From contig JAPCWD010000008.1 of the NCBI GenBank assembly GCA_025943965.1, forward strand, positions 56,434-120,433: DNA of 64,000 bases. The letters run 5' to 3'. The notes under the pieces are model-generated. The model was given only the letters and a program-made list of their open reading frames with translations, did no database searches and had not been told where the DNA came from. Origin of the DNA: Synergistaceae bacterium DZ-S4. Lineage in GTDB: Bacteria > Synergistota > Synergistia > Synergistales > Synergistaceae. The position numbers and the translations under genes were made by a program. This document shows positions 20,222-27,331 of this stretch, piece after piece (the stretch's first letter is position 1; each line of letters begins with the position of its first letter).

Positions 20222-21373
20222 ATGCACGATATCGGACCAATTTTTGAAATGATGAGAAATGAAGTTGCAATGGGTCCCATCCACATAAAGGAGATAAGCG
20301 AGAAAGGCATTCCCATTATAGGAACCTATTGTACTTACACACCCTGGGAGCTGATCAATGCAGCCGGCGGGATCCCTGTTTCGCTGTGCAGTACAAGTGA
20401 AAAACCGATAGGTGAGGCAGAGAAGCACCTTCCCAGAAACCTCTGTCCGCTCATCAAGTCCAGCTATGGCCACGCACTTACAGATACCTGCCCTTACTTT
20501 CATTTTTGTGACATGGTCCTCGGTGAGACGACCTGCGACGGCAAAAAAAAGATGTATGAGTATCTGCGAGAAATAAAGGAAACTTATGTAATGCAGCTGC
20601 CGCAGACAGTGAACGGTTTGAACAGCATGAAGATGTGGAAGGATGAGATCCTGCTTCTCAAAGATTTTCTTGAATCAAAATTCAATGTGGAGATCACCGG
20701 CGAAAAACTTTCTGCCTCCATTAAACAGCGCAATGAGATACACAGTACGATGATGGGATTTTACTCTCTTGCCTCCCTCCCATCGCCGGTCCTTACGGGC
20801 AAGGAGATCATGCTGGGATCTGATTACCTTAAGTTTTCCTTTGATTACGAAAGGACAATGGAAGTAATAAGAGATCTGACTCTAAAGCTTAAAGAAAACT
20901 ATGCTTCGGGAGAAAGGCGGATCGATCCTTCTGCAAAACGTATCCTGATAACCGGATGTCCAATGGGAAAGTCGCTTGAAAAGATCGTAGACGCTATCGA
21001 ATCGAAGGAAAACGGGGGAGTCGTAGTCGGATTTGAGAACTGCGGAAATCTTAAATGCTCTTCATCTTTGGTTAACGAGTATTCAGATCCTATAGACGCT
21101 ATAGCTGACAAGTATCTCAATATTCCATGCTCGGTAATGTCACCCAACTCAAAAAGACTTGAACTTATCAAAAAATACGTAAAGGAATACAGGGCAGACG
21201 GCGTCATAGATGTCATTCTCCAGGCTTGCCACACATACGCAGTAGAAACCCGCTCAGTACGCGAATTCCTTAATAGATCGGGCATCCCTTATATGGCTGT
21301 GGAGACCGATTATTCTCAGGGCGATACAGGCCAGCTTGCCACAAGATTTGGCGCTTTTATAGAGATGCTCTGA
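20222..21373 (+). CDS. yjiM: Double-cubane-cluster reductase-like protein (YjiM, HgdB/FldB superfamily)
   Basis: A 383-residue member of the 2-hydroxyacyl-CoA dehydratase superfamily, equal in length to E. coli YjiM. Conserved cysteines lie in GTYCTYTPWELINAAGG, NLCPLIKSSYG, DTCPYFHFCDMVLGETTCDGKKK (split here by family motif), ITGCP, NCGNLKCSS and QACHTY. Members paired with one activase hold a double-cubane [8Fe-9S] cluster and catalyse low-potential reductions; the substrate is unknown. It overlaps the activator gene by one base. Confidence 0.85.
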   Translation: MHDIGPIFEMMRNEVAMGPIHIKEISEKGIPIIGTYCTYTPWELINAAGGIPVSLCSTSEKPIGEAEKHLPRNLCPLIKSSYGHALTDTCPYFHFCDMVLGETTCDGKKKMYEYLREIKETYVMQLPQTVNGLNSMKMWKDEILLLKDFLESKFNVEITGEKLSASIKQRNEIHSTMMGFYSLASLPSPVLTGKEIMLGSDYLKFSFDYERTMEVIRDLTLKLKENYASGERRIDPSAKRILITGCPMGKSLEKIVDAIESKENGGVVVGFENCGNLKCSSSLVNEYSDPIDAIADKYLNIPCSVMSPNSKRLELIKKYVKEYRADGVIDVILQACHTYAVETRSVREFLNRSGIPYMAVETDYSQGDTGQLATRFGAFIEML

Positions 21374-22131
21374 TGTATACCGCAGGAATAGACATAGGGT
21401 CATCGAATATAAAAGCCGCGATCTGGGACGGATCCTCTTTTGAAGTATGGAGTCAGCCTACCGGGTGGGATATCAGCGAAACATCGGAGGCCGTGATCCA
21501 GGTCCTTTTGGACAGATCTTCCCTGAAAATGGAAGATCTGCACCAAGTTGTTGCTACCGGTTACGGAAGAAAGATGTGCCGTTTTGCCGGAAGATCTGTG
21601 ACCGAGATAACCTGTCACGCTGCGGGAGCCTTTCATTTGGTCAAGGATGCGGAGACTGTTCTGGATATCGGCGGACAGGACGTAAAGGTAATAAGGCTGG
21701 ACATCGAGGGTAAAGTTACAGATTTCCTGATGAACGACAAGTGTGCCGCCGGTACGGGACGATTCATCAGCAATATGGCAGTTCTGCTGGGTTACAGTCT
21801 TAAAGATTTTTCGGATATACCTGCGGAAACTGAGATCAGTAAAATATCTAGCATGTGTACAGTTTTTGCCGAATCAGAGGTGATAAGCCTCCTTTCCGGG
21901 GGAGTGGCAAAAGAGAGCATTGCACTTGGGCTCCTTGATTCGATCGCGTCAAGAGCAGCAGGGATGGTCATTCGCATTTCAGACAGAGGACCTGTGGTAC
22001 TTACAGGCGGTCCTGCACTCAACAAAAGGCTTGCCACGCTTATTTCGAAGCACCTGGGTCGGCCTGTCCTCACCTCGGAACTGGCGCAGTTCTCCGGTGC
22101 TATAGGTGCTGCACTGATAGCAGCGGAATAA
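21373..22131 (+). CDS. yjiL: ATP-dependent reductase activator (YjiL, acyl-CoA dehydratase activase)
   Basis: A 252-residue ASKHA-fold ATPase. It has the phosphate-1 loop GIDIGSSNIKAAIWDG, the DIGGQDVKVI motif, and the two cysteines that bind a [4Fe-4S] cluster at the dimer interface (NDKCAAGTGRF and SSMCTVFAESEV). ATP hydrolysis drives one-electron transfer to the partner upstream. The one-base overlap with yjiM indicates coupled, stoichiometric synthesis. Confidence 0.92.
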   Translation: MYTAGIDIGSSNIKAAIWDGSSFEVWSQPTGWDISETSEAVIQVLLDRSSLKMEDLHQVVATGYGRKMCRFAGRSVTEITCHAAGAFHLVKDAETVLDIGGQDVKVIRLDIEGKVTDFLMNDKCAAGTGRFISNMAVLLGYSLKDFSDIPAETEISKISSMCTVFAESEVISLLSGGVAKESIALGLLDSIASRAAGMVIRISDRGPVVLTGGPALNKRLATLISKHLGRPVLTSELAQFSGAIGAALIAAE

Positions 22132-22160
22132 AGGAAACGTTCAAGAAGGGAGGCGGTCCG

Positions 22161-22319
22161 ATGGTCGTAAAGGGATTTTGACAGAATAAAACGAACCTTC
22201 CGCACGTTGTGCGGTTTAGCGTCGGACATCCTTCACTTATTACCCTACCTCTGAAAGGTGAATTTTCTTTATTTTCAGGGGACGGGGGCAAAGGGACTTA
22301 TCTGTTAAATATCCCATGA
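22161..22319 (+). other. Candidate short selenocysteine ORF or leader after yjiL
   Basis: GGGAGG at 22148-22153 lies seven bases before ATG 22161. The frame is MVVKGF-UGA and then open for 45 codons to UGA 22317. A 6-bp hairpin CCGCAC-GTT-GTGCGG (22200-22214) follows the UGA, with GU in the loop about 24 bases away, within the bacterial SECIS window. The downstream peptide resembles nothing that I know, so this may be a hexapeptide ORF or chance. Confidence 0.25.
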
Positions 22320-22387
22320 ATAATTTGTATTACTGCGCTGTTTTCTGTTTGACCGCAACCTGATGAAAAAATTAAGGAGTGAATGTT

Positions 22388-23344
22388 TTGAACAAGATAA
22401 GATTCTCGGTAATGGTTCTTGCAGTATCGCTTATGATCGCCTTGCTTGCACTTCCCTCGGTGGCCCAGGAATACGTAAACATAGGAACTGGACCCACAGG
22501 CGGGACGTACTATCCTGTAGGTTCAGGTATAGCAAAAATTTGGAGCGACAACGTACCGGACCTAAAGGCTACGGCACAGGCCAGCGGAGGTACCCGCAAC
22601 AACATCCAGCTCATGGAAGCCGGTGACGCGGAAGTAATCTTTGCGGACGGCCTTTACTATGACGCATACAACGGCCTGGCAAGCTATATCGGCCAACCGA
22701 AGAAATTCATCCGCGCTCTTGTACCTCTTTATCCTGAGGCGGTGCATATCGTTGTCCTCAAAGGAAGCGGAATTAAAAGCATCCAGGACCTTAAGGGCAA
22801 AAAAGTATCAGTCGGAGCTGTAGGCGGCAGTGTATCCCTTACAGCGGAGACCCTTTTTAAACATGCAGGGCTTGACCCGAAAAAAGATATGAAGCTGGAA
22901 TATCTCGGACATGCAGAGTCTGTCAATGCTTTTATGGATAAGAACATTGATGCAGCAGTTACAGTTGGAGCCATTGGGATCGCAAGCGTTGTCGAACCGA
23001 TGACGCTTGGGATAGTTGAACTTATTGACGTATCGAATGATCTTGTCGAAAAAATGATCAAGACTACACCATATTTTGCAAAAATGACTATCCCAGCGGG
23101 AAGCTATAAGGGTCAGGAAAAAGATGTTAAAACCTTCAGCAGCCCCAATATCCTTGCAGTACACGAAAAAATTGGAGAAAGTACAGCTTATATGATGACC
23201 AAAACGCTTTTCCAAAACAAAAACGACCTGGTAGTTATCAGCGCAAGGATGGCTGCAATGGACGCGGCAAAAATAAAGGACATCAAGATCCCTCTTCATC
23301 CGGGTGCGATAAGATATTACAAGGAGATAGGGCTCATAAAGTAA
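22388..23344 (+). CDS. TAXI-family TRAP transporter substrate-binding protein
   Basis: A ~318-residue periplasmic binding protein of the TAXI type. A signal peptide ends at LPSVAQ and is followed by the family motif NIGTGPTGGTYYPVGSGIAKI and later KGKKVSVGAVGGSVSLTAE (family core). TAXI proteins hand dicarboxylates or amino acids such as glutamate to a fused 4TM/12TM permease; none is adjacent. A GTG at 22379 abuts the ribosome site. TTG 22388 has AAGGAG eight bases upstream and is preferred. Confidence 0.88.
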   Translation: MNKIRFSVMVLAVSLMIALLALPSVAQEYVNIGTGPTGGTYYPVGSGIAKIWSDNVPDLKATAQASGGTRNNIQLMEAGDAEVIFADGLYYDAYNGLASYIGQPKKFIRALVPLYPEAVHIVVLKGSGIKSIQDLKGKKVSVGAVGGSVSLTAETLFKHAGLDPKKDMKLEYLGHAESVNAFMDKNIDAAVTVGAIGIASVVEPMTLGIVELIDVSNDLVEKMIKTTPYFAKMTIPAGSYKGQEKDVKTFSSPNILAVHEKIGESTAYMMTKTLFQNKNDLVVISARMAAMDAAKIKDIKIPLHPGAIRYYKEIGLIK

Positions 23345-23401
23345 CGGCACTCATTTTGCAAATAGAATTTAGGTATATGTTCATTAAGGATATTCCTATA
23401 C

Positions 23402-23450
23402 ATATTCGCGGGAACCGGACCAATATCCGGTTCCCGCGAATATAGTTTTT
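23402..23450. terminator. Bidirectional terminator between convergent genes
   Basis: An 18-bp perfect palindrome (ATATTCGCGGGAACCGGA with its complement) around loop CCAATA is followed by GTTTTT. It separates the plus-strand TAXI gene from the minus-strand cyclodeaminase-like gene. Confidence 0.85.
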
Positions 23451-23459
23451 GTCGTCGGA

Positions 23460-24428
23460 TCAGCCCTGGATCGCCTGACCAATCTCCCTTTTCTTTGCGT
23501 TTTTATATACGGCTGCTGCAGTCGTCAGACCTACAAGCGACATCCCTACCGTCTTGAAGAAATTGCTTTTTCCCTTATAGGGAGGTGTTACAGACCCTCC
23601 CAGCAGGGTACTTATCTTGTGTACCTGTTCAGGCTTGAGCAGGCCTTCTTTTATCGGCTGGCTGAGGTCTCCGCTCTCTTCCATGGCGTACTCCAGATCG
23701 GCGTATGCTGTATCAACAACGTTCCAGAGTGCGGCGGGATATTCACGCATAGAGGGCGAATAAGAACCGACTCCGACGAAGCACTTGTCCGCAAGAAGAG
23801 CTGGGTCGTTCGGTAGGACCGGCTGTGTGGAAGTAGTTGCCGTTATAACTATCTCGCTTTTTTGGAGCAGTTCTGAGGCATCGCCGCACAGTGTGCACTT
23901 CACACGGCGTCCCAGCAATTTCTCAAGGTCATTTGCGAATGTGTCTGCCTCTTTACGGAAAGTATCGTAAAGGAATATCTCTTCGATCTGACGAACTGTA
24001 GAGGCGAACATTGCCAGATGAAGCCCCTGCATCCCAGTACCGACTATTCCAAGCCTTTTGCTCCCGGGATCTGATAAATACCGGACAGCAAGGCCCGCAG
24101 CGGCACCGGTACGCAACGCCGTGATCTTTTTAGCATCCATGATGGACAGTATTTCTCCGCTTTCAGGATCTTTCCAAAGCACTACTCCGTCCAGGGTGGG
24201 CTTTCCCTTTTTGTAGTTTTCAGGGAAAAAGGAGAGTATCTTCGTGATAAGAGCATCAGGGGCAAAACATGGCATATAGATCATTTTATTGCCGCCGTGA
24301 GCAAAGAACGCCCTGTCTGGAATGTAACAGGTGCCTTTGTCAAAAAGGACGTAAGCATCAGCCACTGCTTCCATAACTTCATCGGTTGAAATTGCCTGCA
24401 TTATTTCGTTTCCGTTAAGATATAGCAT
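23460..24428 (-). CDS. Ornithine cyclodeaminase / mu-crystallin family protein
   Basis: A 322-residue NAD(P)-dependent enzyme with the Rossmann motif LGIVGTGMQGLHLAMFAS at about 130-147, preceded by the substrate-domain lysine/arginine region (DAKKITALRTGAAAGLA). Family activities include ornithine to proline, alanine dehydrogenase and imine reduction; sequence alone does not choose. A GAGAGGTGG site precedes the ATG. It is last in a four-gene minus-strand unit with a nitroreductase and a YbaK-type deacylase, suggesting amino-acid fermentation. Confidence 0.88.
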   Translation of the reverse strand: MLYLNGNEIMQAISTDEVMEAVADAYVLFDKGTCYIPDRAFFAHGGNKMIYMPCFAPDALITKILSFFPENYKKGKPTLDGVVLWKDPESGEILSIMDAKKITALRTGAAAGLAVRYLSDPGSKRLGIVGTGMQGLHLAMFASTVRQIEEIFLYDTFRKEADTFANDLEKLLGRRVKCTLCGDASELLQKSEIVITATTSTQPVLPNDPALLADKCFVGVGSYSPSMREYPAALWNVVDTAYADLEYAMEESGDLSQPIKEGLLKPEQVHKISTLLGGSVTPPYKGKSNFFKTVGMSLVGLTTAAAVYKNAKKREIGQAIQG

Positions 24429-24443
24429 TTTTCCACCTCTCTC

Positions 24444-25010
24444 TTACTTTTTCATATTGGACAAAGAACGGTATACGACCGCCTCTTCCACACCGCAGCG
24501 CCAGATAGGGCAGGGACTCTGATCAGGCCAGCCCATATCGACATAGGTGACTACATCGTAATGTTCGGGGATAGAGTAGTGTTTTATCAGCCTCTCGCGC
24601 ATCACATCCGAGAAAGTGAGCCAGCAGCCCCCCAATCCGTATGCGTGGGCAGCAAGGACGATGTTCTGAGTAGCCGCACCGCAGTCCAGAAGCAAGTTAA
24701 ATGGAGGCATAAGCTTATTTGCATCGTAGCAACGCCTGTCCTGCATCACAACTACATGGACCGGTCCGCCCGGAACATCGCTTCCTTCAAACAGTCCGGG
24801 TTCAACATCTTCGCGTATAACCATATATCTTATGGACTGCAGGTTACAGCCATGCGGACCCCAAAGCCCGGCCTTAAGCACCTTGTCGATAAGTTCATCG
24901 TCGACATAGCGTTTAAGATCCCACTGGCGTACCGTACGCCTCTGATAAATTACCCTTTCAAAGACTTCCTGTTCCTCGGGAGTGAGCCATTTGGGTTCGT
25001 GTACGCTCAA
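24444..25010 (-). CDS. Nitroreductase family protein
   Basis: A 188-residue FMN-dependent oxidoreductase with the N-terminal RRTVRQWDLKRYVDDELIDKVL motif region, the NLQSIRYMVIRE strand and the GAATQNIVLAAHAYGLGGCW helix that binds flavin. The physiological substrate is unknown. It starts with TTG at 25010, two bases after the stop of the preceding gene, and lies 15 bases before the cyclodeaminase-like gene. Confidence 0.88.
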   Translation of the reverse strand: MSVHEPKWLTPEEQEVFERVIYQRRTVRQWDLKRYVDDELIDKVLKAGLWGPHGCNLQSIRYMVIREDVEPGLFEGSDVPGGPVHVVVMQDRRCYDANKLMPPFNLLLDCGAATQNIVLAAHAYGLGGCWLTFSDVMRERLIKHYSIPEHYDVVTYVDMGWPDQSPCPIWRCGVEEAVVYRSLSNMKK

Positions 25011-25012
25011 AT

Positions 25013-25357
25013 CTACAGGTTCGCCCGCGATCCTTTTTTTGCATAGCCTAATATCGTCGTTGCAAAGCGATATTCCACCAGTTCGTGCGAAAGTCCGCGC
25101 CTGTCCCAGACCCGAAGCATTTTCTCAACTGTTTCAGTCTGATCCACGGGAAGCGGTGTGCCGAAATAGGCGCTTTCGTATGTCGGGATCTCCAATGTGT
25201 GGTGACAGCGTTCACGCATCCTGGCCCTGAATTCGACCTCGTTCAGTTCCATCAATTGTTCTTCACTGAGAACAAAGAGGCGGGTCAGTTCCTCAGCTGT
25301 AACTCCAAACAGGCGAGCCAGGTCTTCAGTAACAGAATCTTTGCTTTTTTCGCTCAT
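25013..25357 (-). CDS. Small conserved-looking protein of unknown function
   Basis: A 114-residue acidic, soluble protein that I do not recognise. The N-terminal half is helical and rich in Glu/Leu (EDLARLFGVTAEELTRLF). The C-terminal part (VEKMLRVWDRRGLSHELVEY) may form a helical hairpin. AAAGGAG upstream supports the start. It is sandwiched between the deacylase and the nitroreductase with almost no spacing, so it is probably a working part of that unit. Confidence 0.6.
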   Translation of the reverse strand: MSEKSKDSVTEDLARLFGVTAEELTRLFVLSEEQLMELNEVEFRARMRERCHHTLEIPTYESAYFGTPLPVDQTETVEKMLRVWDRRGLSHELVEYRFATTILGYAKKGSRANL

Positions 25358-25406
25358 CTCAACATCTCCTTTAACATTTGTGTTTTCAGGTCTTTTGTTA
25401 AAAAAA

Positions 25407-25946
25407 CTAAATCGTTAATATTTCAACAGGATGCTTTGTGTGACCCAGAAATTTATGCAGTATATCCCCGGTCTTTACTTTCATGTAGCCGGTCGTTGTA
25501 CCGTCGCTGCATCCATACCATTCTTCCTCGGCAACGTCCTTGTCAAAAACTATTCTTAAGGCGTCTTTTTTATCGAGCAAAGCACTAAATACAGTGGCAG
25601 AGCCTATTTTTGTTCCGAGCATCTTCTCCATCAGTTCTGCAGGTACAAAAGAAAGACGGGAAATTCCAAGAGCCGATGAAAATTCCTTTGATTTGAATGG
25701 TTTATCACCACAAGTGATGAAAAGATAAAATTCAGTCTGCTGACGATTGCACAGAAAGAGCGTCTTCACCATCTTCATTTGCAGCTTTTGATTTACCTGA
25801 ATGCAGTCCTCCATCGTTATGATCTCTTCGGTCTCGACGCGCTGAAATGGGATCTCAAGTTCCATCAACGTTTTATAGACCTTTTCATGCAGCGGAGTCT
25901 GATAAAACTCCGGCACAGTCGTTAAGATGTCACTGATAAACAACAT
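25407..25946 (-). CDS. YbaK/EbsC-domain aminoacyl-tRNA deacylase (ProX/PrdX-like)
   Basis: A ~179-residue free-standing editing domain that hydrolyses mischarged tRNA. The QVNQKLQMKMVKTLFLCN strand, the LFITCGDKPFKSKEFSSALG region and the MLGTKIGSATVFSALL loop match the ProX/PrdX branch, which acts on mischarged prolyl-tRNA. An ATG at 25991 is open, but 25946 has AAAGGGAGG upstream and is preferred. First gene of the minus-strand unit, divergent from the LysR gene. Confidence 0.8.
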   Translation of the reverse strand: MLFISDILTTVPEFYQTPLHEKVYKTLMELEIPFQRVETEEIITMEDCIQVNQKLQMKMVKTLFLCNRQQTEFYLFITCGDKPFKSKEFSSALGISRLSFVPAELMEKMLGTKIGSATVFSALLDKKDALRIVFDKDVAEEEWYGCSDGTTTGYMKVKTGDILHKFLGHTKHPVEILTI

Positions 25947-25982
25947 ACCGATCCCTCCCTTTCTCTTGTTTACTTTTGCAGA

Positions 25983-25993
25983 GTATGTCATAC
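25983..25993. promoter_or_regulatory. Putative LysR operator in divergent intergenic region
   Basis: GTATG-T-CATAC is a perfect inverted repeat between divergent genes, with a half-site GTATGAC again at 26031. LysR regulators usually bind such T-N11-A-like palindromes beside their own gene. The match is suggestive only. Confidence 0.35.
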
Positions 25994-26065
25994 TATTATT
26001 GATTACAAAAGCGGCATTTTATCATGGAAGGTATGACAAATTCAGATGGATAAATGCAGGAATAA

Positions 26066-26986
26066 ATGAGCATTCAAAAATACCTCGTATTTATTAAAAC
26101 CGTAGAGCTAGGCAGTTTTACGAAGGCGGCCGAAGCACTGGGTTATTCACAGTCCGGCATCAGCCGAATGATCAGCGACCTGGAGAGGGATTGGGAAGTG
26201 CCCCTTCTTGAGCGTGGGCGTTCGGGCGTGAACCTGACTTCCGACGGCCTCAAACTGCTTCCTTACGCAAAAAACATCTGCAGCGAACATGAAAAGATGC
26301 AAATGCAGATCAGCGAGATGCATGGACTTCAGTCCGGATTGATTCGTATTGGTGCTTTTGCAAGCATGGCGACCAACTGGCTTCCTGACATGATAAAAAG
26401 ATTCAAAGGGGATTACCCCCATATAGAATATGAGCTTCTCCTAAGTGATTACGCAGAAATAGAAAACTGGATCCTTGAAGGGCGTGTTGACTGCGGCTTC
26501 CTCAGGCTGCCCACAAAACCCGAACTGGAAACGGTATTTTTGGAAAATGACCGTCTGCTAGTAGTACTGCCGGAGGATCACCCGATGGCGGAACACGATT
26601 GCTTTCCCGCATCAGCTTTGTCTGACGAGACCTTTATACTTCCTCAAAAAACAATGGAACCCGAAATTGCCGAAATCATCACACGATATAGGATCAAGCC
26701 AAAGGTGCAGTTTGTGACCTGCAGCGATTACGCCGTAATGTCGATGGTCGAATGCGGCCTGGGCATCAGCATACTGCCGGAGCTCATGCTGAAAAGGACC
26801 CCGTACCGGATAGTAGCCAAGGAACTTGATGTGCCTGTCTGCCGTAAAATCTGTCTGGCGATGAGAAATAAGAAAAACCTCTCACTTGCAGCTAAGCGCT
26901 TTTTGGATTATCTCCAATATCGAAACACCCCCGAGAATGGCCGCTCTTTAAGGACGTTAAAAGAGGACCTGACACAAGGGTCTTAG
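26066..26986 (+). CDS. LysR-family transcriptional regulator
   Basis: A 306-residue regulator with an N-terminal winged helix (YLVFIKTVELGSFTKAAEAL, SQSGISRMISDLE) and a C-terminal periplasmic-binding-like effector domain (~90-290). It diverges from the deacylase-nitroreductase-cyclodeaminase unit, the usual arrangement for a LysR gene and its target operon. The effector is unknown; an amino acid or derivative is likely. Confidence 0.93.
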   Translation: MSIQKYLVFIKTVELGSFTKAAEALGYSQSGISRMISDLERDWEVPLLERGRSGVNLTSDGLKLLPYAKNICSEHEKMQMQISEMHGLQSGLIRIGAFASMATNWLPDMIKRFKGDYPHIEYELLLSDYAEIENWILEGRVDCGFLRLPTKPELETVFLENDRLLVVLPEDHPMAEHDCFPASALSDETFILPQKTMEPEIAEIITRYRIKPKVQFVTCSDYAVMSMVECGLGISILPELMLKRTPYRIVAKELDVPVCRKICLAMRNKKNLSLAAKRFLDYLQYRNTPENGRSLRTLKEDLTQGS

Positions 26987-27331
26987 GCAAATTGATTAAA
27001 CAAAAAAAGGATTTCTTGCTGAGATAGCTTCCGGTTACACTGAAATTTGTAATTCCAATTAACCGGAAAAACACCGAAAAAGGTTTCAAAAAAAGACGTC
27101 TTTTCCCAGAAACTGCATTAAATTCCTCGTAGACGATTAAGAAGCTAATCAGTTAAAATACGGTAAGCGAAGTATATGAAAAACGAATCATTTAATATTA
27201 TTTATTTACCTGAATACATTTCTACTTACGTTCTTTAAGTCTAAAATCTTCTATCCGGTCAAACCTACATATCCATCCTTATAAATGGTCATTTTAAGAT
27301 GGATTGGGCTGAAAAGAAAGAAGGGTTCTTT
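26987..27331. other. Gene-free interval
   Basis: A 345-base A/T-rich stretch between the LysR gene and the phosphodiesterase. I see no convincing gene, RNA or strong hairpin. It presumably carries the promoter of the downstream gene. Confidence 0.5.
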
